64,000 bases of DNA, taken from positions 3,410,001 through 3,474,000 of the forward strand of contig NZ_CP011025.1 of the NCBI RefSeq assembly GCF_000238395.3, in the 5' to 3' direction. Positions 27,887-36,555 of the stretch are shown piece by piece. The translations under genes and the position numbers were made by a program. Origin of the DNA: Pseudoalteromonas arctica A 37-1-2 (GTDB lineage: Bacteria; Pseudomonadota; Gammaproteobacteria; Enterobacterales; Alteromonadaceae). The notes below the pieces were generated by a model. The model had not been told where the DNA came from, ran no database searches, and worked only from the letters and a program-made list of their open reading frames with translations. Position 1 is the stretch's first letter, and the number at the start of each line of letters is the position of its first letter.

Positions 27887-29152
27887 ATGACAACTAAAAA
27901 AACTGCAGTAATTACTATTGATAAAAAAAATACAGGCTTTTATAAAAGTCTGTATTTACTTGTACTACTAACCTTAATCGCTTTTTCTAGTAACGCACTA
28001 GCAAGCTCGATTAAAGATCTTAAAAGACAACAAATAGACGAAATACTCTTTAACATCCATACCTACTATGTTGAAGATCTCACCTTACAAAATAGCCACC
28101 ACATTAAATATAATAGCCAACAGTTTGAGCGCTTATATTCAAAGCTCGACTCTTACTCTAAGTACTTAAATGAGCACGAACTAACCTCATTATTTGATAA
28201 CACAAACGGGCGCTATACAGGTATTGGTATTGAGGTTAAAAATATCGACGAGAATATGACTATTGTTAATGTAGTTAATAACTCGCCCGCAAAAGCAGCG
28301 GGTATTTTGCCAAGCGATATTATTGTCAGTGTAAACAACCAAGCAGCCCAAAACCGTACAATCGATGAAGTAGCAACACTAATAAGAGACAGTAAATTTT
28401 CAAATATAGAGCTAATTATAAGTCGTGATAACAATAAAAACCCACTCACGTTTCATGTAGCACGCCGCCAAATAAACCTCGAAAGCGTAACAAGCGAACT
28501 TCTAGATTTTGGTACTGGTTATATAGCTATCAATAATTTTTCTAACCACACATTACATGAGGTTGCTCTGCAAGTTGCTGCCCTGCAAAGCCACTTTGGT
28601 TACCCACTTAAAGGCTTAGTAATTGATTTACGTGATAACCCAGGGGGTACATTACAAAGCGCAGTAGCGGTATCAGACCTATTTTTACAAAGTGGCACTA
28701 TAGTGACTACTAAAGGACGTTTTTACGATGCCAACCAAGCATTTTATGCAAAGCGTGGAGACATTCTAAAAAATGCCCCCATTGTTGTGCTTATAAACGA
28801 AAACTCAGCCTCTGCAGCCGAAATACTTGCAGCAGCGCTAAAAGATAATAAACGAGCAACCGTTGTTGGCAGTCAATCTTTTGGGAAGGGTTCTGTACAA
28901 TCGCTCATTCCTCTAGGTGACGGCAACACTGCATTAAAGCTCACCACAGCTAAATACTTCACACCGTTAGGTAAATCGATTGATGGTATAGGAATAACCC
29001 CAGATGTGGCGGTTAATCAAACAAACCTTTCACAAAGTAATAAAGCCGTTATAATAAAAAATGAACACACTAACAGTAAAGCGCAATTACTTACTGGTAA
29101 CTTAGCAGATTTACAATTAGTTAAAGCAAAACAATTACTCAGCATGCAATAG
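27887..29152 (+). CDS. S41 carboxy-terminal processing protease
   Basis: Periplasmic or membrane-anchored tail-specific protease. The 421-aa protein has an N-terminal hydrophobic signal/anchor (about 20-41), a PDZ domain (about 105-190, with GIGIEVKN and GILPSDIIVSVN) and the S41 core. The catalytic Ser lies in NENSASAAEIL and the general-base Lys in SFGKGSVQS. The start has a GGAG site 7 nt upstream. Encoded between envC and yibQ; its targets cannot be read from the sequence. Confidence 0.93.
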   Translation: MTTKKTAVITIDKKNTGFYKSLYLLVLLTLIAFSSNALASSIKDLKRQQIDEILFNIHTYYVEDLTLQNSHHIKYNSQQFERLYSKLDSYSKYLNEHELTSLFDNTNGRYTGIGIEVKNIDENMTIVNVVNNSPAKAAGILPSDIIVSVNNQAAQNRTIDEVATLIRDSKFSNIELIISRDNNKNPLTFHVARRQINLESVTSELLDFGTGYIAINNFSNHTLHEVALQVAALQSHFGYPLKGLVIDLRDNPGGTLQSAVAVSDLFLQSGTIVTTKGRFYDANQAFYAKRGDILKNAPIVVLINENSASAAEILAAALKDNKRATVVGSQSFGKGSVQSLIPLGDGNTALKLTTAKYFTPLGKSIDGIGITPDVAVNQTNLSQSNKAVIIKNEHTNSKAQLLTGNLADLQLVKAKQLLSMQ

Positions 29153-29153
29153 C

Positions 29154-29963
29154 TTGTATAAGCTGTTAAACAAAGCTAAAAAGATAATAAAAACTATAAA
29201 CGTGAAAATAATAAAATGGCTAATATTAGCTATTTGTTTTAGCTCAACAACAATTAGCGCTAAACAAATAGCAATAGTGATAGACGATATAGGCTATCAT
29301 CAACGGGACTTAGAGTTCCTTTCCTTACCAGGGCAATTGTCGTATTCAATTTTGCCCCATACTCCTTATTCGCAAATTTTTGCAACGCTTGCTAGTCAAT
29401 CAAATAAAGAGTTATTACTTCATGTACCTATGCAGGCACTTAACGGTAAAGAACTCGGACCTGGCGCGCTTACTTTAAATATGAATAAAGAGCAGCTTCA
29501 GCAAACTCTAGGAACAGCTCTCGCTAGTTTACCGCAAGTAAAGGGCGTTAATAACCACATGGGCTCAGCGCTTACGCAAAAAAGCCAAGCTATGAAGTGG
29601 ACAATGGAAGTACTTAAAAAGCGCCATTTATATTTTTTAGATAGCCGTACAACCGAGTTAAGCCAAGCACAAAATGCTGCTAACTTTTTAGGTGTTGCTA
29701 ATATTAGTCGCCAAGTGTTCTTAGACAATATAACTACACCAGAACAACTCCAGCTGAGGCTTGAAGAATTAAAACAACTAGCCACCATCCATAATTCCGC
29801 TATTGCAATTGCTCATCCCTACCCAGAAACAATCGAATTTTTACGTCATGCCTTACCCGAGCTAACTAAGCAAGGTTTTGAGCTCGTGCCGGTTTCGCAG
29901 CTGGTTGAGCGTAAATACATTCAGTTGGCGCAAGCTGAGGGAAAAGAGATTAGTGCTCGGTGA
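29154..29963 (+). CDS. yibQ: Divergent polysaccharide deacetylase family protein (YibQ, DUF610)
   Basis: Periplasmic protein of the NodB-like fold with the IAIVIDDIGYHQRD motif after a signal segment. Conserved NNHMGSALT and FLDSRT motifs follow. The 269-aa reading uses a TTG at 29154, directly after the ctp stop. A GTG at 29202 would give a more ordinary signal peptide (KIIKWLILAICFSSTTISA), so the start is uncertain. Enzymatic activity has not been established for this family as far as I know. Confidence 0.85.
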   Translation: MYKLLNKAKKIIKTINVKIIKWLILAICFSSTTISAKQIAIVIDDIGYHQRDLEFLSLPGQLSYSILPHTPYSQIFATLASQSNKELLLHVPMQALNGKELGPGALTLNMNKEQLQQTLGTALASLPQVKGVNNHMGSALTQKSQAMKWTMEVLKKRHLYFLDSRTTELSQAQNAANFLGVANISRQVFLDNITTPEQLQLRLEELKQLATIHNSAIAIAHPYPETIEFLRHALPELTKQGFELVPVSQLVERKYIQLAQAEGKEISAR

Positions 29964-30050
29964 TATAAGCTTTAAATAAAGCTATATCCGAATGATAAAC
30001 TAACCATTCAATATGCAGCGCATCGGTATTACTTGATTAGATATTTTATC

Positions 30051-30081
30051 GTTGGGTTTCGCTTCGCTCAAACCAACCTAC
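30051..30081 (-). repeat. Isolated GTAG-headed palindromic repeat
   Basis: On the minus strand GTAGGTTGGTTT is followed by a loop and AAACCCAAC, so a GTAG head precedes an imperfect palindrome. It has the REP layout but is a different family from the array at 7.3 kb. It lies between yibQ and the rpoH terminator. Confidence 0.6.
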
Positions 30082-30090
30082 GCGAAAGCA

Positions 30091-30120
30091 AAAAGCCCCG
30101 CATTTTAATGCAGGGCTTTT
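30091..30120. terminator. Bidirectional terminator between yibQ and rpoH
   Basis: AAAAGCCCCGCAT-ttta-ATGCAGGGCTTTT has a 13-bp arm with one mismatch, A-rich on one side and T-rich on the other. Confidence 0.8.
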
Positions 30121-30141
30121 AAATTTGCTGCTTGAGCAATA

Positions 30142-31005
30142 TTAGCTCATAGCGCTTTGTAACTTTTTCATCGCTGTTTTTTCAAGCTGGCGAACACGTT
30201 CAGCAGATACACTGTACTTTTGTGCAAGCTCTTGAAGAGTCGCCTTATCATCAGACAACCAACGTGCGCTAACAATATCTTGTGAACGCTCGTCTAGTGT
30301 TTTAAGTGCGCTAAATAAACGAGTATGCGCTTGCTCTTTCCACTGCTCTTGTTCAACGTCGTCAGCTAAATCAGCTGCGCCATCTGTTAAATATTGTACT
30401 GGAGAGTACGTGCTTGTTGGTGCGTCGTCGTTATCGTCGCCCGTTAGGTCAAAGCCCATGTCTTGGCCGCTCATGCGCGATTCCATTTCACGTACTTCTT
30501 TTTCACTCACACCTAGCTCGCTAGCAACGGTACTAACCTCAGCTTGATTAAACCAACCTAAACGCTTTTTATTTTTACGAAGATTAAAAAACAATTTACG
30601 TTGCGCTTTAGTGGTTGCAACTTTAACTATGCGCCAATTTTTAAGCACAAACTCGTGAATTTCGGCTTTAATCCAATGCACTGCAAACGATACTAAACGC
30701 ACACCCACAGTAGGGTCGAAACGCTTAACCGCTTTCATCAGGCCTATATTACCTTCTTGAATAAGGTCAGCTTGTGGTAAGCCGTATCCCGAGTAGCCTT
30801 TAGCAATATGCGCTACAAAGCGTAAATGCGACATAATGAGTTGCTTGGCAGCACTAAGATCGCCTTCTTCCTGAAGTTTTTTAGCAAGTTCTTGCTCTTG
30901 TTCAACTTTAAGCATAGGAATAGTGCTTACCGCTTGAAGGTAACCGTCCATGCTTGCGCTTTGTTGTCCGACTGTAAGTGCCATTGCGTATAAATCTTTA
31001 CTCAT
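30142..31005 (-). CDS. rpoH: Heat-shock sigma factor sigma-32
   Basis: Directs RNA polymerase to heat-shock promoters. The 287-aa protein (E. coli 284) has sigma-70 regions 2 ([35 protein letters not shown]), 3 and 4 ([14 protein letters not shown]). It also carries the RpoH box QRKLFFNLR that marks this sub-family and binds chaperone/FtsH control factors. ATG 31005 has a GAGGTG site. A perfect CIRCE lies 33 nt upstream, which suggests repression by HrcA. Confidence 0.96.
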   Translation of the reverse strand: MSKDLYAMALTVGQQSASMDGYLQAVSTIPMLKVEQEQELAKKLQEEGDLSAAKQLIMSHLRFVAHIAKGYSGYGLPQADLIQEGNIGLMKAVKRFDPTVGVRLVSFAVHWIKAEIHEFVLKNWRIVKVATTKAQRKLFFNLRKNKKRLGWFNQAEVSTVASELGVSEKEVREMESRMSGQDMGFDLTGDDNDDAPTSTYSPVQYLTDGAADLADDVEQEQWKEQAHTRLFSALKTLDERSQDIVSARWLSDDKATLQELAQKYSVSAERVRQLEKTAMKKLQSAMS

Positions 31006-31038
31006 TTTTCACCTCGGTGATAAACATTTGAAACTATC

Positions 31039-31065
31039 TTAGCACTCTTTCTTTAAGAGTGCTAA
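31039..31065. promoter_or_regulatory. CIRCE element (HrcA operator) upstream of rpoH
   Basis: TTAGCACTC, nine bases, GAGTGCTAA: an exact match to the CIRCE consensus bound by HrcA. It starts about 6 nt downstream of a candidate -10 box, so bound HrcA would cover the likely transcription start. HrcA itself is not encoded in this window. Confidence 0.88.
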
Positions 31066-31070
31066 CCCCA

Positions 31071-31099
31071 ATTTAAAACTTTTTTAAAGTATAAATCAA
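31071..31099 (-). promoter_or_regulatory. Candidate sigma-70 promoter of rpoH
   Basis: Minus strand: TTGATT (31094-31099), 17 nt, TTAAAT (31071-31076). The predicted start falls at the edge of the CIRCE element. Confidence 0.5.
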
Positions 31100-31138
31100 G
31101 CAGTTTTTAGTATGTGTTTAGTCTACTACAAGCGACTG

Positions 31139-31294
31139 AATAAGTGATGAATTGAGGGGCTGCAGCAGGTTAACCTCGCTGCATCACCTTATTTACAACT
31201 CATTACTTCATGGGAGGATAGTACATAAATATGACAGTTTTAATAACAGGAGGTACAACCCAGTTCGGTACGATACGCATATCAAGCTGGGTTG
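31139..31294. other. Inverted repeats between ftsX and rpoH
   Basis: Two structures lie in the 314-nt gap. The first (31139-31193) has outer arms AATAAG-TGATG and CATCA-CCTTATT around an inner imperfect palindrome centred on AGGTTAACCT. The second has CAACCCAG (31256-31263) and CTGGGTTG (31287-31294). Neither has a good T run in the ftsX direction; they may be processing sites or repeat remnants. Confidence 0.45.
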
Positions 31295-31319
31295 GTTCAC
31301 TTATAGTTTGCAGGATTTT

Positions 31320-32306
31320 TTATACTTTATCGGGTTCTATTTCTTTAATATATCGATTTACAGAAAGGTACGAGCCTACAAATCCTAAGCTTGTTGCAAG
31401 TAACACTAAAAAGCCGAGCTCATTAAGCGATAATCCAATTAACGAGAAGCTTGTTTGATACACACCCGCTACACTGCTCACAGCGCTTGAAAGCCACCAC
31501 ATCATTAGTCCTACGCATATAAAGGCAAATAAACCACCTATTACACCATACCAAATACCGGTCCACAAAAATGGGGCATGTATAAAGGTGTTAGTTGCGC
31601 CGACTAGCTTCATTACTTGTATTTCTTCTTTTTTATCCATGATCGACAAACGGATGGTGTTACCAATAATAAGCGTCACTGAGGTAAGCAGTAATAATGC
31701 GATGGTTATTACACTTTCTTTCAGTAAATCTAGTAATGCATTTAAACGCTCTAGCCACGCTATATCGAGCTTACCAAAATCAACTTCACGTTCACTTTCT
31801 AATTTAGTTAGCAGTACTTTAGCGGCATTTGGGTGTCTGTGACGTTTTGTAGGAGTAACAAGTACCACATCAGGTAATGGGTTTTTATCTAAGTACTCTA
31901 AAGCTTGCCCAAAGCCAGATACGTCTTTAAATTCAGTTAATGCTTTTTGCTTTGATATAAATTCAACGCTTTCCACTTCTGGATAAAGTGCTAAACGCTT
32001 TACTAATGTTTGCGTTTCTTGCTCGTTCATACTTTCTTTTACAAACAACGATATTTCACTCGCTTCTTCAAAACCACTACTTACTTGCTGGACGTTTTTA
32101 ACAACGAGATAAAGTGTTGCAGGTAACGTTAGGCTCAAACCAAGTACAGCAATAGTCATCATAGATGCAAGCGGCGTACGCCACATTTCACCTAAGCTAT
32201 GAACACCTTGGCGAAAAATATTAATAATGAAAAAATAACCGCCAGCTAATACTGATTTTTTTTGCTTGTCGTTACTATTTTGACGACTTTTAAAAAGTAA
32301 ACTCAT
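31320..32306 (-). CDS. ftsX: Cell-division membrane protein FtsX
   Basis: Transmembrane half of the FtsEX complex that controls EnvC/amidase activity at the septum. The 328-aa protein has a cytoplasmic N-terminus, a first transmembrane helix (about 45-70), a periplasmic domain (about 75-200) and three C-terminal transmembrane helices, as in the family. Its start overlaps the ftsE stop by 4 nt. Confidence 0.95.
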   Translation of the reverse strand: MSLLFKSRQNSNDKQKKSVLAGGYFFIINIFRQGVHSLGEMWRTPLASMMTIAVLGLSLTLPATLYLVVKNVQQVSSGFEEASEISLFVKESMNEQETQTLVKRLALYPEVESVEFISKQKALTEFKDVSGFGQALEYLDKNPLPDVVLVTPTKRHRHPNAAKVLLTKLESEREVDFGKLDIAWLERLNALLDLLKESVITIALLLLTSVTLIIGNTIRLSIMDKKEEIQVMKLVGATNTFIHAPFLWTGIWYGVIGGLFAFICVGLMMWWLSSAVSSVAGVYQTSFSLIGLSLNELGFLVLLATSLGFVGSYLSVNRYIKEIEPDKV

Positions 32307-32980
32307 AGTGCTCCCTCAGCGAGCGGATCTTGAAGCATGCGGCCATCTTTTAAGGTTAGACTGCGGTACTTCATACGTGCAACCAAACCTAAGTCATGCG
32401 TCGCTATAAGAACAGTGGTGCCGTGTTTATTAAAGTCCTCAAACAGCTTTAGGATTTCCATTGAAAGCTCAGGGTCTAGGTTACCTGTAGGCTCATCGGC
32501 TAACAGAATTGGCGGGGAATTTACGATTGCTCTGGCAATACCAACACGTTGCTGCTCGCCTCCAGAGAGCATAGACGGATGACATTTTATTTTGTCTATC
32601 AGGCCTACTTTATCAAGCGCACCATGAACACGTTTAGCTATTTGCTTATGGTGAGTACCCTCAATAATAAGAGGCAGTGCCACGTTATCAAAAATAGTAT
32701 AGCGCTCTAGTAAACGGTGGTTTTGAAAAATAATACCTATATCACGGCGAGCATAAGGAATTTGACGCGAGTTTACTTTATTTAAATCAACACCGTTGAT
32801 AAATACACTGCCTGCCGATGGACGTTCCATTAAGCTAATTAACTTAAGCAACGTACTTTTACCCGCACCACTGTGGCCGGTTAAAAAGGCAAGTTCACCC
32901 GGTTTAACATGAAAATTAACTTTTTCGAGGGCGCGGTGCCCTCCAGGATAAGTCTTACTTACTTGCTGAAAATTTATCAT
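32303..32980 (-). CDS. ftsE: Cell-division ATP-binding protein FtsE
   Basis: ABC-type ATPase partner of FtsX. The 225-aa protein (E. coli 222) has Walker A (GHSGAGKST), the Q loop, signature LSGGEQQR and Walker B (ILLADEPTGN). I chose ATG 32980 (MINFQQVSKTYPGG), which aligns with family starts; a TTG at 33001 would add seven residues. It follows ftsY by about 90 nt, in the classical ftsY-ftsE-ftsX order. Confidence 0.95.
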   Translation of the reverse strand: MINFQQVSKTYPGGHRALEKVNFHVKPGELAFLTGHSGAGKSTLLKLISLMERPSAGSVFINGVDLNKVNSRQIPYARRDIGIIFQNHRLLERYTIFDNVALPLIIEGTHHKQIAKRVHGALDKVGLIDKIKCHPSMLSGGEQQRVGIARAIVNSPPILLADEPTGNLDPELSMEILKLFEDFNKHGTTVLIATHDLGLVARMKYRSLTLKDGRMLQDPLAEGAL

Positions 32981-33067
32981 CTTTTTATTATGCCAATTCA
33001 ATTAGTTTACTAATAAAATTGGTATTCCTCGCAATTAAAAAGGGAGCAAGCTCCCTCTTTTGGTAAA

Positions 33068-35362
33068 TTAAACGTCGTCCTCATCTTGGCTAAATAACGC
33101 ATCAATAAAGTCATCGCTTTTAAAAGCGCGTAAATCATCAATACCTTCACCAACACCAATGTAACGAATTGGAATATTAAACTTATCTGCAACCGCAAAA
33201 ATAACACCACCCTTTGCAGTTCCATCAAGTTTTGAAAGCGTAATACCAGTTAAGCCAACGCATTGATTAAATAAGTTCACTTGGCTAATTGCATTTTGAC
33301 CTGTGCCAGCATCAATGGTTAACATCACTTCGTGCGGCGCATCAGGATCAATTTTTTTCATAACACGAGCTATTTTTTCAAGCTCTTGCATTAAGTTATC
33401 TTTATTTTGCAAGCGACCCGCTGTATCTGCAATTAACACATCTATATTACGTGCTTTTGCAGCTTGGAATGCATCAAAAACAACCGATGCACTATCTGCA
33501 CCCGTATGCTGTGCAATAACAGGAATGCTGTTACGTTCACCCCAAACCTGAAGTTGCTCAACAGCAGCCGCTCTAAACGTATCGCCAGCAGCCAGCATAA
33601 CCGACTTACCTTCGCTTTGAAATTGCTTAGCCATCTTACCAATAGTCGTTGTTTTACCAACGCCATTTACGCCCACCATTAAAATAACAAATGGCTTTTT
33701 ATCTTTGGTAATTACTAAAGGCTGTTCAGCCGTTTTTAGCATCGCCGCCATTTCTTGTTTCATTAACTCATAAAGCGCATCACCATCTTTTAACTGCTTA
33801 CGGTTTGCAGCATCAGTTAAGCTATCAATCAACTTCATGGTGGTATCAACGCCTAAATCGGCGGTGAGCAGCTGTGTTTCAAGATCTTCAAATAATTCGT
33901 CATCTATTTTTTTACCACTAAAAATAGATGCAAAACCAGAACCTATATTAACGCGAGTTTTTAACAAGCCCTTTTTAAGACGAGAGAAAAACCCTTCTTT
34001 TTTCGGCTTTTCTGCTTTTTTAGCTTCTTCAATTGCAAGCTCTGCTGTTATACGTTCTTGTTCTAAACGCTCGTTTTCTGCTTTTCCCGCTGCAATGCGC
34101 TCTTGCTCTAAACGCTCATTTTCTAATTTTTCAGCAGCAATGCGCTCTTGATCTAAACGTTCATTTTCTGCTTTTTCAGCCGCAATACGTTCTTGTTCTA
34201 AACGTTCATTTTCAACTTTGTCAGCCGCAATGCGCTCTTGCTCTAAAAGCTCGTTTTTTGCTTTCTCAGCCGCAATGCGCTCTTGCTCTAAGCGCTCGTT
34301 CTGAGCTTTTTCAGCAGCAATACGTTCTTGCTCTAAACGCTCATTTTCTACTTTTTCAGCAGTAATGCGTTCTTGCTCTAAACGCTCACTCTGAGTTTTT
34401 TCAGCCGCAATACGTTCTTGTTCTAAGCGCTCGCTTTCTGCTTTATCAGCAGCAATGCGCTCCTGCTCTAAACGCATTTGCGCTTCTTGTTCTGCTAAAC
34501 GTTTTGCTTGATCTTGTCTTTGTGCTTCAGCATCTGCTTGTTCTTTTGCTAATAACTCAGCATTCGCTTGCTCTATTGCAAGCTTTTCAGCCTTTACAGC
34601 TTCATCCTTTTTTTCAAGGCGTATTTGATCTAGTCGCTCAGTCTCTACTTTTTCTGCAGCCAATCGCTCTTGCTCTAATTGCATCTGCGTTTCTTGATCG
34701 GCTAAACGTTGTGCATATTCTTGTCTTTGCGCTTCTGCATCAGCTTGTTGTTTTGCAAGTAATTCAGCATTGGCCTGCTCAATTGCAATCTTTTCTGCGT
34801 TTTCAGCACGCTCCTGCTCTAAGCGCTCTGTTTCGGCCTCTGCTTTTAAACGTTCAGCTTCAGCTTGCTCCTGTGCTAGCTTTTCTTGCTCTAAACGTTT
34901 AGCTTCAATTTGTTCAGCAGCAATACGCTCCTGCTCTAAGCGCTCTGTTTCGGCCTCTGCTTTTAAACGTTCAGCTTCAGCTTGCTCCTGTGCTAGCGTT
35001 TCTTGCTCTAAACGTTTAGCTTCAATTTGTTCAGCAGCAATACGCTCCTGCTCTAAGCGCTCTGTTTCGGCTTCTGCTTTTAAACATTCAGCTTCAGCTT
35101 GCTCCTGTGCTAGCTTTTCTTGCTCTAAACGTTTAGCTTCAATTTGTTCAGCAGCAATACGCTCCTGCTCTAAGCGCTCTGCTTCGGCTTCTGCTTGTAA
35201 GCGTTCAGTTTCAGCCTGCTGCGCAAGCTTTTCTTGCTCTAGCTTCTGCGCTTCTTCTTGCGCTAATGCTTGTTGTTTATCAGCGGCTGCTTTTTGCTCT
35301 GCTTCTTTTTTATCTGACTTGCCAAAACCGAGCCACGACATGAATTTACTTTTTTTTGTCAT
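33068..35362 (-). CDS. ftsY: Signal recognition particle receptor FtsY with a very long repeat-rich A domain
   Basis: GTPase that docks SRP-ribosome complexes at the membrane. The NG domain is ordinary: about residues 455-764, with P-loop GVNGVGKTTT, DTAGR and TLSKLDGTAKGG. The N-terminal A domain is about 450 residues, against roughly 200 in E. coli. It is made of Glu/Arg/Ala/Lys/Gln-rich repeats: three 39-residue units plus a partial (about 61-185) and ten 15-residue units of the LEQERIAAEKAENER type (298-447). ATG 35362 gives MTKKSKFMSWLGFGK, which resembles the E. coli N-terminus. The repeats predict long charged helices. It heads ftsY-ftsE-ftsX and is divergent from rsmD. Confidence 0.94.
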   Translation of the reverse strand: MTKKSKFMSWLGFGKSDKKEAEQKAAADKQQALAQEEAQKLEQEKLAQQAETERLQAEAEAERLEQERIAAEQIEAKRLEQEKLAQEQAEAECLKAEAETERLEQERIAAEQIEAKRLEQETLAQEQAEAERLKAEAETERLEQERIAAEQIEAKRLEQEKLAQEQAEAERLKAEAETERLEQERAENAEKIAIEQANAELLAKQQADAEAQRQEYAQRLADQETQMQLEQERLAAEKVETERLDQIRLEKKDEAVKAEKLAIEQANAELLAKEQADAEAQRQDQAKRLAEQEAQMRLEQERIAADKAESERLEQERIAAEKTQSERLEQERITAEKVENERLEQERIAAEKAQNERLEQERIAAEKAKNELLEQERIAADKVENERLEQERIAAEKAENERLDQERIAAEKLENERLEQERIAAGKAENERLEQERITAELAIEEAKKAEKPKKEGFFSRLKKGLLKTRVNIGSGFASIFSGKKIDDELFEDLETQLLTADLGVDTTMKLIDSLTDAANRKQLKDGDALYELMKQEMAAMLKTAEQPLVITKDKKPFVILMVGVNGVGKTTTIGKMAKQFQSEGKSVMLAAGDTFRAAAVEQLQVWGERNSIPVIAQHTGADSASVVFDAFQAAKARNIDVLIADTAGRLQNKDNLMQELEKIARVMKKIDPDAPHEVMLTIDAGTGQNAISQVNLFNQCVGLTGITLSKLDGTAKGGVIFAVADKFNIPIRYIGVGEGIDDLRAFKSDDFIDALFSQDEDDV
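34022..34471 (-). repeat. In-frame 45-bp tandem repeats in ftsY, ten units
   Basis: Ten consecutive 45-bp units encode variants of LEQERIAAEKAENER. Units differ mostly at the positions after AAE/AAD. Length is a multiple of three, so copy-number changes keep the frame. Confidence 0.9.
34808..35182 (-). repeat. In-frame 117-bp tandem repeats in ftsY, 3.2 units
   Basis: Three near-identical 117-bp units (39 codons) plus a partial fourth, beginning with (A/T)ERLEQERIAAEQIEAKRL. The high nucleotide identity suggests recent duplication. Confidence 0.88.
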
Positions 35363-35569
35363 ACTTGCTAATAACCACTTATAAAAATCTGATAAACTAA
35401 AATTTGAAATAGCTTGGCAATGCCCAGCAATAGTTGCTAATAAATACAACCATTCAAAACGTAAGTGTTCAATAGTAACACTTTTAATACGGTTGAAAAA
35501 TGAAGCTACACGTAATCACCCATAATATTATCTGAGCTAGATACCATATACCATTTTTTAGTGAGCTAA

Positions 35570-36175
35570 ATGAGAAAAAAAACAATGCAAAATAAAGCTA
35601 CTAACAAGCCCAGTGATGGCTTTATTAGAGTGATTAGTGGCCAATTTCGAGGCCGAAAACTCCCTGTTAAAAATGTAGAAGGCTTAAGACCTACTACCGA
35701 TCGAATTAAAGAAACTGTATTTAATTGGCTAATGCAAGATACGCGTGACACAAATGTACTTGATTGTTTTGCAGGTTCTGGTGGGTTAGGATTTGAAGCG
35801 CTATCTCGATTTGCAAAAAACGCCACATTTATCGAGCTCGACTCGTCAGCTGCCAAGCAATTAGAACAAAACATTAGCACTTTAAAGCTCGACAACGCAT
35901 ACGTTAAACATACTAATTCACTCTCCTTTTTAGAGCAAAAAAACACAAACGAAGCGTTTAATCTTGTATTTGTTGACCCACCATTTCGTAAAGATTTAGC
36001 GCAAACAACCTGCGATTTATTAGAAAAAAACCAATGGTTAAGCGATGATGCATTAATTTATGTTGAAGTAGAAACAGAGTTAACCACCTTCAAGAACCCG
36101 AGCAACTGGTTGTTAATTAAAGAAAAAAAGGCAGGCCAAGTGTTTTGCAAACTCTACCAGCGCCAAGCAAATTAA
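35570..36175 (+). CDS. rsmD: 16S rRNA m2G966 methyltransferase RsmD
   Basis: Methylates G966 of 16S rRNA in the small subunit. The 201-aa protein (E. coli 198) has RVISGQFRGRKLPV and RPTTDRIKETVFNWL at the N-terminus, the SAM motif VLDCFAGSGGLGFEAL and the catalytic VFVDPPF. Divergent from ftsY, as in E. coli. A second possible ATG at 35585 would remove five residues. Confidence 0.95.
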   Translation: MRKKTMQNKATNKPSDGFIRVISGQFRGRKLPVKNVEGLRPTTDRIKETVFNWLMQDTRDTNVLDCFAGSGGLGFEALSRFAKNATFIELDSSAAKQLEQNISTLKLDNAYVKHTNSLSFLEQKNTNEAFNLVFVDPPFRKDLAQTTCDLLEKNQWLSDDALIYVEVETELTTFKNPSNWLLIKEKKAGQVFCKLYQRQAN

Positions 36176-36212
36176 TACTGTTTTACATGATGCGTTTCTG
36201 TTAATATTGTCC

Positions 36213-36242
36213 TTTACATGTGGTGTTGCTTCGGATTACAAT
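36213..36242 (+). promoter_or_regulatory. Candidate promoter of the rpsU operon
   Basis: TTTACA (36213-36218), 18 nt, TACAAT (36237-36242), then a C-rich discriminator (ACCGCACC), typical of growth-rate-controlled ribosomal promoters. The leader to rpsU would be about 70 nt. Confidence 0.6.
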
Positions 36243-36320
36243 ACCGCACCATTTTTGAACCACTTGATCAATGTTTGATCAACTTGAGCAACGCTCATAA
36301 TTTAGGTAGGTGAATTTTTA

Positions 36321-36536
36321 ATGCCAGTAATTAAAGTAAGAGAGAACGAACCGTTTGACGTAGCACTTCGTCGCTTCAAGCGTTCATGTGAAAAAGCAGG
36401 AATCCTTTCAGAAGTTCGTCGTCGCGAGCACTATGAAAAACCAACAGCTGAGCGTAAGCGTAAAAAAGCTGCTGCAGTAAAACGTCACATGAAAAAACTT
36501 TCTCGTGATAACGCACGTCGCGTTAAATTATACTAA
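36321..36536 (+). CDS. rpsU: 30S ribosomal protein S21
   Basis: Small basic protein of the 30S subunit, needed for efficient initiation. The 71-aa protein (E. coli 71) begins [20 protein letters not shown] and ends in a Lys/Arg-rich tail. A strong AGGTAGGTG site precedes the ATG. First gene of the macromolecular synthesis cluster. Confidence 0.98.
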
Positions 36537-36555
36537 TATATTAGGTCTTGTATAA

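Noticed and set aside
31231..31458. A 75-codon frame behind a GGAGG site, antisense to the ftsX end.
   Set aside because: It overlaps conserved ftsX sequence and has no recognisable protein pattern.
34033..35384. Long open frames opposite ftsY, rich in Ser, Cys or Leu.
   Set aside because: They are antisense readings of the low-complexity repeat; ftsY is clearly the real gene.
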